NCBI GenBank assembly: GCA_965206975.1
Contig: OZ242253.1
Span: 2,604,001 to 2,668,000 of the forward strand
Length of the DNA: 64,000 nucleotides
Source of the DNA: JAAXGI01 sp965206975
Lineage (GTDB): Bacteria; Gemmatimonadota; Gemmatimonadetes; Longimicrobiales; Gaopeijiaceae
Direction of reading: 5' to 3'
The position numbers were made by a program, and so were the translations under genes. The notes beneath the pieces are model-generated. The model searched no databases. It saw only the letters and a program-made list of their open reading frames with translations, and was not told where the DNA came from. Of the stretch, positions 43,816 through 52,509 are shown piece by piece; position 1 is the first letter of the stretch; each line of letters starts with the position of its first letter.

Positions 43816-45561
43816 TCAGCAGACAACACAGTTGTGATTATTCCTCGAGCCTAGGCTCTCAAGGAGAGCGACTGTTTCGGGCCAGGGGCGAGTGAAGTCG
43901 CGCGGCCCGTTCGCCATATCGGCCGTGGTTTGCCCTAGTTCGCTGACCGCGGTCACATCTGCTCCCATGGAAACCAGATAAAGGATGAATTCGTTATCCC
44001 CCCGAGCCGCTCCGTAGTGCAGCGGGGTGTAGCCGTCCGAGTCGGCCAGGTTGGGGTCAGCGCCCAGCTCTTCGACCAGGTACTTGACCGAGGGTAGCCA
44101 TCCGTCCGGCGCGTGACGGTGATGGTTCCCAGCGTTGCCTTGTGCGTACCCAACGCCCGAAACAGCGTGGATTGGATGCGCGAGCGGCCGCTCGGCGGGG
44201 AAGTCCAGCTCCGTCGGAATGTGCGTAGGATACTGCGGCGCGGTCGGGATGTTTGGATCAGCACCATAGGCGATCAGAAGGCGCATCGCTTCGACATCCG
44301 TCCCGTACGCCGCACGCCAGAAGGGTGTAGTTCCGGTAAGGTCGACACCGAGGCGGACAAAGGTGTATTCCAAGTACCACGGATGCAGGGTCAGCCGGGT
44401 GTTCGGGTCGGCCCCAGCAGCCAGCAGCGCCTTCATCACCTCCAGGTAGGTTGCCTCCTGGCGCTCGTGCTCTCGTGGCTGAGGGAAGAGCGACCTTGGT
44501 GCCCACTGCGTATTAATTACTGCGTAGAGCGGCGTGGTTCCGGCGTCGCTCGAGACGTTTGGATCCGCGCCGCGCTCGATAAGGACCATTGCCAAATCAA
44601 ACTGGCCGTTGATCGAAGCCATCAGTAGCGGGCTCGTATGATCTCCCGCACTCACCTGGTTGACGTCCGCGCCCCCGTCCAGTAGTGCTTCGGCTGCCTC
44701 GATCTGGCCCTCCCGGGCTGCATACAGCAGTCCGGTCAGACCGCCCCAGCTTCCAACGAGCGTCGGGTAGCCATCAGCCGCGTCGCTCTCGACTCCGTAT
44801 GAATCGGTTCCTATAATCGCTGGCGCGTCCGTCAACGTCGACTGCACTTCCCGCATCGCACGGATCGCCTCCTGTATCGCCATTGGAAACCCATCCCCCC
44901 CCGTGCCTTCTAACTCTCGCAGGACCTCTCCACGCCGGTTGCGGGCGATCGCGTCCACCCTTGCTCGGTTTCGGACGTCGACAACCTGCGTGGCAATCGC
45001 CGGATCGCCCCCTTGCTTAAGAAGCAGCTCGATCGCCGCCGCACGGTTATTAACCGCAGCAAACATCAGCGGCGTTTGACCCGCGGCGTACTCCCGTGCA
45101 TTAACCGCCGCCCCTTGGTCCAGCAGAACTCCCAGAGCCTCCGGATTCCCTGCGGCGGCCGCAAAGTGGAGAGGGGTCGCCCCACTGCTCGTAACAGCAG
45201 CATTCACTTCGCTTCCGGCCTCAAGCAATAGACCGATTACCACAGCGCTGCCGACCTCGCTCGCCAGATGTAGAGGTGTATGGCTGCCGATCCGGGTCAT
45301 CACCTGCACGTTCGCCCCGGCGGCAATTAGGATCCTGACCATCTCCGCATCCCCGCGCATGGACGCCCAATGCAGCGCGGTCATTCCGTCGCCATAGGCG
45401 GCGTTGACGTCGCCGGCATTCTGCTCGAGCAGCGACCGCATGGCCTCCGTGTCTCCCCGCTTCGCCGCATCGACGATAGGTACGTCCGCACTCGTCATGC
45501 CCGTTAGTAGCACCACCATGATAGGGACGCTCCACCCCTTCAGCCGCAGGCGCGTGATCAT
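43816..45561 (-). CDS. Exported ankyrin-repeat protein
   Basis: 581 residues from ATG 45561 (ACGGAG just upstream). A signal peptide (LKGWSVPIMVVLLTGMTSAD) precedes about nine ankyrin repeats, e.g. GMTALHWASMRGDAEMVRIL, SGATPLHFAAAAGNPEALGV, GLTGLLYAAREGQIEAAEAL, DGYTPLHYGAARGDNEFILY. A linker (about 190-260) separates the first four from the rest. It ends CVVC. Secreted ankyrin proteins of this kind recur next to DUF1552/DUF1592 genes in Acidobacteriota and Gemmatimonadota; here the DUF1552-type gene lies just upstream. They bind proteins; the target is unknown. Confidence 0.88.
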   Translation of the reverse strand: MITRLRLKGWSVPIMVVLLTGMTSADVPIVDAAKRGDTEAMRSLLEQNAGDVNAAYGDGMTALHWASMRGDAEMVRILIAAGANVQVMTRIGSHTPLHLASEVGSAVVIGLLLEAGSEVNAAVTSSGATPLHFAAAAGNPEALGVLLDQGAAVNAREYAAGQTPLMFAAVNNRAAAIELLLKQGGDPAIATQVVDVRNRARVDAIARNRRGEVLRELEGTGGDGFPMAIQEAIRAMREVQSTLTDAPAIIGTDSYGVESDAADGYPTLVGSWGGLTGLLYAAREGQIEAAEALLDGGADVNQVSAGDHTSPLLMASINGQFDLAMVLIERGADPNVSSDAGTTPLYAVINTQWAPRSLFPQPREHERQEATYLEVMKALLAAGADPNTRLTLHPWYLEYTFVRLGVDLTGTTPFWRAAYGTDVEAMRLLIAYGADPNIPTAPQYPTHIPTELDFPAERPLAHPIHAVSGVGYAQGNAGNHHRHAPDGWLPSVKYLVEELGADPNLADSDGYTPLHYGAARGDNEFILYLVSMGADVTAVSELGQTTADMANGPRDFTRPWPETVALLESLGSRNNHNCVVC

Positions 45562-45631
45562 CTCCGTCTTCCCTCCTATATCCCGTATGTTTCTCAGCAA
45601 CGCTGAACGGCCGGAGCGCGTCCGGTCCTGA

Positions 45632-46693
45632 CTACCCGATTCGACTGCGACCCGAGTAGTCCAGTGGGAACTCACCCGTGCTGTCGCCGAACCTTACGAG
45701 CTCGTCATGTCCTAGCTTGTGCAGTAGGCTGAGCATGACGTTCGCCATCGGTGTGCCGTCCGGCGCCTTGAGGTGCAAGTTGCCCGTCAGCTGTCCGTTG
45801 GCCCGGCCGACCACGATCAGCGGGCATCGCCTGTGGTTGTGGGTGTTTCCATCAGACATAGGCGACCCCCATACGATCATCGTGTTGTCAAGCAAGCTAC
45901 TATCTCCCTCCGCCGAGTTCTGGAGCTTCTCGAGCAAGTAGGTCATCCGACCCAGTCGCCACTGATGGACCTGGTTCCACTCAAGGATCGTCTCCGTGTT
46001 GTTTACGTGATGGGACAACGGGTGAAGAGGCTTCGAGACACCGCTCTCCGGGAAGACCCGGTTGGAGGCATCCCGGCTCCATTTGAAGGAGAACACCCGC
46101 GTGACATCCGACTCGAACGCGAGGACCTGGAGGTCGAACATTAGCTTCATGTGCTCTTCGAACGAGTCCGGCACCCCGGGCGGTGCCTCCGGCAGCTCCC
46201 TCTCCTCTCCACTGGTGTTTGCCATTTCGACCATCTCAATCCGCCGCTCGAGCTCGCGGACGTGGCTAAGATACTCATCCATCCGGCGGCGGTCTGCGAG
46301 GCCCAACTCCCGCTTCATCTCAGCCACCTCCGCAACGACCCAATCCAAGATGCTCGCTTTCTCCCGCCGCCGCGTCGCGCGGTCTTCAGCCGAGGTACCG
46401 GCACCGAACAGCAGGTCGAAGGCAACACGCGGGTCACGGATCATCGGCAACGGCTCAGTGGGCGAAGCCCAACTGATCGAATCCGTGTAAGCGCAAGAGT
46501 AGCTGTAAGGACATCCCCCCCCCTGGTTCGCCGTCTCGATGCAGAGCTGCATGGACGGAATCGGTGTGTCCTGGCCGAAACGCTGTGCGTAGATCTGATC
46601 CAAGGACGTCCCCACGAAGAGGTCCGACCCCCGCGTCTGTCTCGGGTGGCTGTAGTCCGCAATCAGAGAGGACAGGGGCCATCGACAATCCAC
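45632..46693 (-). pseudogene. Second DUF1552 gene with a decayed N-terminus
   Basis: 353 codons in frame contain the DUF1552 C-terminal two thirds: DLFVGTSLDQIYAQ, IPSMQLCIETANQGGGCPYS, LDWVVAEVAEMKRELG, HMKLMFDLQVLAFESDVTRV and NTMIVWGSPMSDGNTHNHRR. The first ~110 residues (Tat signal and YVPNG block) lie in other frames up to about 46900 (HPIAIFDYLPNLTERHVTPI is a recognisable piece), so the 5' part is frameshifted. A product from an internal start is possible but would not be exported. It precedes the ankyrin gene by 70 bp. Confidence 0.7.
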
Positions 46694-47331
46694 CCTCCGG
46701 CACGCTTCGCTCCTTCACCATCCCCTCGGCAGCTCGCCAATTTGCATTCGACATCGGCTGAAGCGGAGTCGCCCGACAGCCGACGCCAATGGGGGTGACA
46801 TGGCGCTCAGTGAGGTTGGGTAGGTAGTCAAAGATGGCAATCGGGTGGCCGACGTGTCCGCCAAGGTCCGCTAGGGTCGTTTGAAATCCAGTTCCTAAAA
46901 ATGGGTATGAAAAGGGGACAACAAAGAGATAGCATATGTATATCGTGGTACCACAGTAACTTATCAGATCCATCATGATTCTTGCCGTGAATCACACCAC
47001 CTGTACTGCGCCTGCACTACAGGAGTAATGTCGAGTTCGAGTTGAAGCTCAACCCGCCGCCACGATGGAAATGTTCTCGAGCTCGTTGACAGCGTCGCCG
47101 TCGCCGTGCTCCTGTGAGACCCATAGCCAACCCCCGTCCGCACCGTCCGCTCCCGCATCTCCGGGGAGTACCTCGCAGGTGTTGCCATGACCCGTCCTCT
47201 CGAGGAATCGAACCTCCGGAAGACCCCGGGGTGCTGCACTCGGCAACCGGGTTCCGCGTGGCGCTGGGTTCTGGCGGTCTCTACCTTGCCTTCAAGAGCC
47301 GCGCGTCCCGCCAGCACGGAGGCGTGAAGAC
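46694..47331. other. Intergenic/decayed stretch before yqgE
   Basis: Holds the scrambled start of the DUF1552 gene (to about 46900) and, on the minus strand near 47138-47188, MATPARYSPEMRERTVR, which resembles the first residues of IS3-type OrfA. Nothing else is recognised. Confidence 0.4.
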
Positions 47332-47874
47332 ATGGGAAGTCTCACAGGACAGCTGCTGATCTCCGGCGGCGGCGTGTACGATCCGAACTTCCGCCACACG
47401 GTCGTATTGATTGGAGAGCATACGGCCGCGGGTGCTCTCGGCGTCGTCCTGAACCGCGCTCTCGAAGCGACGGTGGAGGATGCAGTTCCGGTGCTGAGCC
47501 ACCTGGTTCCGCCCGGGGAGCCCCTGTTCCGCGGGGGGCCGGTCCAGCCCGCGAGGCCCGTGTTGATCGCCGAGCTTGCCCGTCCCGAGCTGGTGGATGT
47601 TCTCGTGTTCGGCTCCGTGGGCTTCCTCGTGGGCGAGATCTCGGCGGGGATCGAGCCGAGCATTCTCAGGGCGAAGGTATTCGCAGGCTATGCAGGTTGG
47701 GGACCGGGCCAACTCGAATCGGAGATGGCCGCAGACAGCTGGATGGTAGACCCCGCACGCGAAGATGACATCTTCACCGATGACCCGGAGCTGCTCTGGA
47801 GGAGAGTGCTTGAGCGCAAGGGACCGGAATACCAGCAGCTCTCGCGGATGCCGTACGACCCATCGATGAACTGA
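47332..47874 (+). CDS. yqgE: YqgE/AlgH family protein
   Basis: 180 residues from ATG 47332 with GGAGG upstream. The sequence follows the family through its length: TGQLLISGGGVYDPNFRHTV, GALGVVLNR, LFRGGPVQP, VFAGYAGWGPGQLESEMAAD, SWMVDPAREDDIF, and LLWRRVLERKGPEYQQLSRM. YqgE is a widespread cytoplasmic protein of unsettled function (named AlgH in Pseudomonas, where it affects alginate genes). The family rarely exceeds 190 residues, so this is full length. It is a housekeeping-type gene isolated among relics. Confidence 0.93.
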   Translation: MGSLTGQLLISGGGVYDPNFRHTVVLIGEHTAAGALGVVLNRALEATVEDAVPVLSHLVPPGEPLFRGGPVQPARPVLIAELARPELVDVLVFGSVGFLVGEISAGIEPSILRAKVFAGYAGWGPGQLESEMAADSWMVDPAREDDIFTDDPELLWRRVLERKGPEYQQLSRMPYDPSMN

Positions 47875-47895
47875 GCGCTGCCGTAAGCCCACATC

Positions 47896-48249
47896 AGGCA
47901 GCGCGAAGGCGACGATGACGGCACCCCTCCCCTCCCCGCGCCGACGGAGACATGGCCGCCGGCTGCGATCGCGCCGTACTGCCGGGGTCCATGCATGCAG
48001 GTCATCGGGGTCGCTCGACCCCCTGCCGGTAGCCCCCCCTCCGGAGCTCGTTTCCCGCCCCGATGAACGCGAGGCCCCCGGCGGAGAAGATCTGTCCGCC
48101 GGTGGCCGGACTGCCGAGTGCTTGGGTGTCCGCGTGTCGGCGGCGACCATGATCGGGACTTGGTCGAATGGTACCTCCCAACGCTTCTCTCCCGTGTTGA
48201 GGCCGACCGCGACGAGCGTGTGGCATGGCGGAGGATTGCACGGGAGTCC
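47896..48249 (-). pseudogene. Membrane-type PQQ dehydrogenase C-terminal relic
   Basis: Across three frames the minus strand gives TLVAVGLNTGEKRWEVPFDQ, then ALGSPATGGQIFSAGGLAFIG, RQYGAIAAGGHVSVGAGRGG and VIVAFALPD. These are, in order, the last propeller motifs of a quinoprotein glucose-dehydrogenase type enzyme. At least two frameshifts separate them and the first 500 or so residues are missing. Confidence 0.78.
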
Positions 48250-49175
48250 GCTCACGCCTGCCAGCTCCTCGCTGCGGCCGGTCGAGGGCGACATGCGTCG
48301 CCTCGGCGCTCGAGGAAACGGCCGGCAAGGACGTCTATCTCTACGGCGGCGGTCTCATTCGATGAGCGCTCGACGACGAGCCGGTCGACGAGTTCCGGAT
48401 CGCCCATCTCGACGGGACCGCCGCCCCAAGCATCGTGGCCGCCGCGGGCCGCCGCGACCATGCCTGCCAGGTTCAGCTCCGCCGGCCTCCTCATCGGCCC
48501 GGCTACCGGTTCCGCCAAGGTCGATCAACCGCAGCGCCCCCCCTTCTAGGCATGCCAAGACCGGCCCCCCCCCGGTTGACAAGCGCACGCCCATGCTACC
48601 CTCTGCGGGCGCAGTCCCGGCCTATCCACATGGCCGTAACTGGTTGATCTGTGTGGATCATCGGTCTCTGGGTATCCTGCGATGCTCCCAGAGCCATTAC
48701 GCCCGTCCGTCGGGTGTGGCCCGGCGCTATCGGCATGTCACGCTGTGCCGAGGGCTTCGGCCGCCGCATGACGGAACCACGCTCAACACGAGCCATACCG
48801 ACACCGGCTATCGTCCTGTCAGGCGATCCAGGAAGCACGCCGGCGTCAAGGTCGGAATTCCGTGGAATGGGACATGGCCCACGGGTCGCGGGCCCCTGCC
48901 ATCAGGCAAGCCGCTGCTCCCGTGTTGTTCGGCCTCCTCACGAACGGTTTCACGTACACCGGGGGCGTCCGCATATGCGCCTATGGGGGACGATCTAAGA
49001 ACCGACACGAAGGCGTGCGGACGCCGCCGCGTGCCCTAAAGAGTACCGCGCCAGCCCCTGACTCTCCCGACTCCGCCTTCCAGTTCACATGCTGGGGAGC
49101 ACGGTGGTTGCTAGCCACGGTCGCTCGACACATGTTGAAAATGAAACGCTGCCATCCATAGCCGGGGGAAGGGAA
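48250..49175. other. Intergenic relic stretch
   Basis: No intact gene. At 48927-48965 on the minus strand PPVYVKPFVRRPN matches the PPIYVKPFVKRQ block of IS110 transposases, so a scrap of IS110 is present. The remaining frames show no recognisable product. The last ~80 bases should contain the promoter of the gene starting at 49176. Confidence 0.5.
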
Positions 49176-50531
49176 ATGTCCTGCCATGCCTCGCGTTCCG
49201 TGCCGGCGTTCGTCCTGCTGTCTCCGGTCATGCTCGTGCTCGTTCCTCTGCATTCCGCGGGGGCTCAGGACGTGACCTACGCAGATCACGTCGCGCCAAT
49301 CGTTCGAGAACGCTGCGTCACATGTCACAGAGATGGTGGTGGGGCGCCCATGCCGCTCCTCACCTATGAGGATGCGCGCAGTTACGCCCCCCTGATCAAG
49401 GCCAAGGTGGTGAACCGGGAGATGCCGCCTTGGTTCATGGACAGGAGCATGGGGATTCAGGACTTCAAGAACGATCCCTCCTTGACCGACGAAGAGATTG
49501 CCACGATCGCCCGCTGGGTCGATTCGGGTGCGGCATCGGGTGACTTGGACACCCTGTCCCCCCTTGAGCTGCCTTCGTGGGAGAACGCGTGGAGACTGGA
49601 GGGGGAGTTCGGTCGGCCGCCAGACCTGCTCTTGCGGTCGACCCCGCACGTCGTGCCTCCAACGGGCCAGGACCAGTGGCCCAATCAGTGGACCCGGGTA
49701 GAGGGCCTGGCGGAGCCCAGATGGGCCAGAGCCGTCGAAATCAAGCCGGCCGATGCACCAAGCGGATACGTCTTTCACCACATGAACGTGCGGTCACAGT
49801 CGCCGGAGGGGCGGTCGCAGCTGCTCTCGCACTCGAACGTGGGGAAGTGGTACGACATCTATCCGGAGGATACCGGGCGGCTCATCTACCCGGATGAAGA
49901 GCTCGTGTGGGACATGCACTTCTTCCCTCTCGGGGATCGAGCGGTGGAAGCGCAGGCGCTGCTTGGAGTGTGGCTCCATCCGCCGGGATACGAACCGGAG
50001 CTGGGTTCAGGAGTCGAGGAGATCTTCTACATCGACACCGAGCTTCCGAACCTCACCGACAAGCTGCGGGGCCAGGAGGTGATGATTCCCCCCAACGGCT
50101 ACGCCACCCTCCAGGGCTACCACGTGCTCGATCGTCCGCTGCGGATTCATAGCACGCAGATTCACATGCACCAGCGTGGGAAGTCGATGACGCTTGAGGC
50201 CCTCTACCCCGACGGCCGAAGGGAGCTCCTGAACCGGTTACTTCACGATCACCGGTGGCTGACCACGTACGCATATGAAGATCACGCTCGTCCCCTCCTC
50301 CCGAAGGGAACCGTTCTGATCCTGACCGCACAGTGGGATAACACGGCGGAGAACCCCAACAACCCGGATCCGAATCAGTGGGTGTTCTTCGGAAGGCGGA
50401 CCGTGGACGAGATGTCGCACATGTGGATCGGTACCACCTGGCTTGAGGACGAAGAGTACGAGCGGCTGGTGCGCAAGCGCGAACAATTGGTCCGGGAAAG
50501 AGAGATCGCCCAGGACTCCGACGGCGGCTAG
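49176..50531 (+). CDS. Cytochrome c-fused copper monooxygenase (PHM-like), copy 4
   Basis: 451 residues from ATG 49176 (GGGGAAGGG upstream), which opens a signal peptide ending HSAGAQ. Heme site CVTCH at 47-51. Copper motifs: HH at 201-202 (YVFHHMN), His248 (WDMHFFP), HxH at 330/332 (QIHMHQRG), Met413 (VDEMSH), with QWDNTAENPNNPDP between. The shared helper region MPPWFMDRSMGIQDFKND follows the heme domain. The C-terminus is a charged helix (EYERLVRKREQLVRERE). The CCWTNG gene begins 14 bp downstream, forming an operon. All six presumed copper ligands are present. Confidence 0.85.
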   Translation: MSCHASRSVPAFVLLSPVMLVLVPLHSAGAQDVTYADHVAPIVRERCVTCHRDGGGAPMPLLTYEDARSYAPLIKAKVVNREMPPWFMDRSMGIQDFKNDPSLTDEEIATIARWVDSGAASGDLDTLSPLELPSWENAWRLEGEFGRPPDLLLRSTPHVVPPTGQDQWPNQWTRVEGLAEPRWARAVEIKPADAPSGYVFHHMNVRSQSPEGRSQLLSHSNVGKWYDIYPEDTGRLIYPDEELVWDMHFFPLGDRAVEAQALLGVWLHPPGYEPELGSGVEEIFYIDTELPNLTDKLRGQEVMIPPNGYATLQGYHVLDRPLRIHSTQIHMHQRGKSMTLEALYPDGRRELLNRLLHDHRWLTTYAYEDHARPLLPKGTVLILTAQWDNTAENPNNPDPNQWVFFGRRTVDEMSHMWIGTTWLEDEEYERLVRKREQLVREREIAQDSDGG

Positions 50532-50545
50532 GCGGCGATCCGGCG

Positions 50546-51535
50546 ATGACCGGCCAAGACCCGGGCAGTGTGCCGAGGCCCCCTATGCAGGCTCTGCCGC
50601 GCTCCACGGGCCGCCGTGCACGATCGATCGCGACCGTGTCGGCCCTCCTGCTCCATGTCGTTGGACCGCTCGAGGCGCAGAACCCCGTGGAGGGAACGGA
50701 CTGGGTAGCCCGCACGTTGCGCCCGTCGGGCCAGCCGGTGATCCCTGCCTTCGAAGGTTGGTGGGAACAGGATGATGGAAGCTACGAGCTCTGCTTCGGC
50801 TACTTCAGCGCCAACACGGAAGAGGCGCTAGACATCCCGCTGGGCCCCGACAACTTCATCGAGCCACGCGAGTTCGACGGTGTCCAGCCGACCCATTTCG
50901 ATCCGGTGCCGTTCGAACACCGGAGGTACTTCTGCACGTTCACGATAAATGTGCCGGAGAGCTATCGCACCGGCGTGCAGGAGGTGGTTTGGACGCTCCG
51001 GGTCCAGGGGCGCCCATACTCGGCGCGTGGCTATCCACGCGTGACGGGATACATTCTGAACGAACGCGAGGCCCCCGATCGATCGGCCCTATGGGAAGAA
51101 CTTCTTGCCCGTGCGGACCCGGGGGACGACGTGACGCGGCTCAGCCCCGGCAACGCGCAGGGGTCGGTCGCTCCCCGACTTCGTTTCCTCGCGCCACCCG
51201 GTCCCGAAGGCCGAGGCCGTGAAGGGATCTTTTCCGGACCCGTCACTGTCAAGGTAGGCGAAGGATTGCCGCTCTCCGTCGTCGTCCGGGAACCGAACGG
51301 AAGACCATCCCGCTGGTGGGTCGGGTGGTTCAAGCACCAGGGTCCCGGACAGGTCTCGTTCGAGGAGCATCCACTGGAGGCGGGGCCGGAAAATGGATAC
51401 GAGGCCTCGACCGTCGTGACCTTCGATGCGCCGGGAGGCTACTCCCTGCGAGTGCAGGCTATCGAGAACATCAACTCGTTCGAGCGCCACTGCTGCTGGA
51501 CCAACGGCTACGTCGAGGTACAGGTTACGCCTTAG
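50546..51535 (+). CDS. CCWTNG-family secreted partner protein, copy 4
   Basis: 329 residues from ATG 50546, 14 bp after the monooxygenase; a second in-frame Met (residue 14) could also start it. Signal segment ends near PLEAQ. Blocks: LRPSGQPVIPAFEGWWEQDDG, FGYFSANTEEA, IPLGPDNFIEP, GVQPTHFDPVP, VVWTLRVQG; then a linker unique to copies 3 and 4; VGEGLPLSVVVREPNGRP, WWVGWFKHQGPGQVSF, VVTFDAPGGYSLRVQAIE and CCWTNGYVEVQVTP. Cys-Cys-Trp is fully kept. The last four codons overlap a VapC relic on the other strand. Confidence 0.82.
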   Translation: MTGQDPGSVPRPPMQALPRSTGRRARSIATVSALLLHVVGPLEAQNPVEGTDWVARTLRPSGQPVIPAFEGWWEQDDGSYELCFGYFSANTEEALDIPLGPDNFIEPREFDGVQPTHFDPVPFEHRRYFCTFTINVPESYRTGVQEVVWTLRVQGRPYSARGYPRVTGYILNEREAPDRSALWEELLARADPGDDVTRLSPGNAQGSVAPRLRFLAPPGPEGRGREGIFSGPVTVKVGEGLPLSVVVREPNGRPSRWWVGWFKHQGPGQVSFEEHPLEAGPENGYEASTVVTFDAPGGYSLRVQAIENINSFERHCCWTNGYVEVQVTP

Positions 51536-51696
51536 GCCCGGCGCGGTCCTCCACGACCCTCGACCACCATCGAGGTCTCCAGCACGTTCGCCACCGGCAC
51601 GCAACTCGGCGCCGTCGCCAAGATTGCCGCCTGATAGCGCTCTGCATCGGGTTCCCGGTTCAGCACAGCGAGGGGCGGCGAACTGTCAGCAGTCAC
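51532..51696 (-). pseudogene. vapC: VapC (PIN-domain toxin) N-terminal relic
   Basis: From a GTG at 51696 the frame reads VTADSSPPLAVLNREPDAER, then YQAAILATAPSCVPVANVLE and TSMVVEGRGGP before TAA at 51532. This is the first ~50 residues of a VapC PIN nuclease, with the first Asp (DSS) and the Glu of NVLE. The last 80 residues with the other acids are absent, and no VapB antitoxin is seen. It overlaps the stop of the convergent CCWTNG gene. Confidence 0.75.
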
Positions 51697-51769
51697 GTGG
51701 GCAGGCCCCGGCCGTCATAGGGATTGTCCCCATGCTCCACGGGGGATGGTCCCGGTCCCATGAGCTTGG

Positions 51770-52002
51770 CACAGCCCGTCCCTGCTTCGCAGGGTCGCGA
51801 TCCCCGCCCCCCGGGAGGCTCCCGGATCACGATGAGTCCTCGTCCTCCCCGCGGCTCCAGCTCTCGAGCGTGCGGGTGCGTGTCCCCTGCTCGGGGGTCG
51901 CCGTCATCTCGATGACCGCGTGCGAGGAGGTGGAGCCGTAGAGTTCGTCGAAGTGATCGAGGACCTCGTCCACCTCGGGGAGATACTGGGTGATCCCGGG
52001 CC
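51770..52002 (-). pseudogene. LolA-like outer-membrane lipoprotein-sorting protein relic
   Basis: The minus strand reads LPEVDEVLDHFDELYGSTSS, then HAVIEMTATPEQGTRTRTLE and SWSRGEDE before a stop at 51827; after a one-base shift LIVIREPP follows. The order DEVLxxxD...xxMxxTxxxxRTxxxESWSxGxDxSLIxIxEPP fits the lipoprotein-sorting (LolA-type) fold. No further part of the gene is identified. Confidence 0.65.
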
Positions 52003-52188
52003 GCGGTGCCCCGGAGCGCCGCGTGGCACCGGATGCCTCCCTTCGGGCCCCGCTCTCCCCTATCTTCTATGTCCCAACGTCCGCTCGACCGAGGCGCAGG
52101 GGACGGGCCGGTCTCCGGCCCATCCCTCGTCAGGCGGGGCGGGACACCGGCGGGAGGCGCCGACTTCATCAGCGAACAGGAGGTCTCC

Positions 52189-52389
52189 ATGAGGATGTAT
52201 CGACGAGGCGCGGCCCGGATTCTCGCGGTCGCGGGCGTGCTCTCCCTTACGGCGTGCGTTGGGACGAAGGAGAACCCCGTCGAGCCCGAGGCGGCGGATC
52301 CGGATGACCCCCCCACGGACGTCCGGATGCCTCCGGGCGAAGGGGGGACCGTGCCGCCGCCCCCGGCTGGTGCGCAGCTCAGGGGGTAG
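52189..52389 (+). CDS. Short lipoprotein
   Basis: 66 residues from ATG 52189, five bases past GGAGG. The signal (RGAARILAVAGVLSLTAC) ends in a clear lipobox with Cys23. The mature 44 residues are acidic and Pro-rich (EPEAADPDDPPTD, GTVPPPPAG) with no fold recognised. It stands 120 bp upstream of the quinohemoprotein gene but a promoter lies between, so co-transcription is uncertain. Confidence 0.65.
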   Translation: MRMYRRGAARILAVAGVLSLTACVGTKENPVEPEAADPDDPPTDVRMPPGEGGTVPPPPAGAQLRG

Positions 52390-52431
52390 CCGGAGGCCGT
52401 CGCGAACGCACCGCTCGCGCCCTTTGCTCGA

Positions 52432-52469
52432 TGGACAGAATGCTGCGCGCGTCGCTATAGTGACGCGCG
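52432..52469 (+). promoter_or_regulatory. Promoter with overlapping palindrome upstream of quinohemoprotein copy 3
   Basis: TGGACA (52432-52437), 18 bases, TATAGT (52456-52461). A palindrome with 8-bp arms, CGCGCGTC (52446-52453) and GACGCGCG (52462-52469), frames the -10 and would suit a dimeric regulator. The start codon is 41 bp downstream at 52510. Confidence 0.55.
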
Positions 52470-52509
52470 ATTCGACCCAGAAGAACCCCTTAGCCCGAGG
52501 GTCCCGTAC

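Noticed and set aside
47281..48294. A 337-codon minus-strand frame across yqgE
   Set aside because: Only its first ~40 residues match a PQQ relic; the rest is antisense to yqgE.
51693..52316. A 207-codon minus-strand frame
   Set aside because: Product is Arg/Pro/Gly low complexity; true relics (VapC, LolA-like) lie in other frames.
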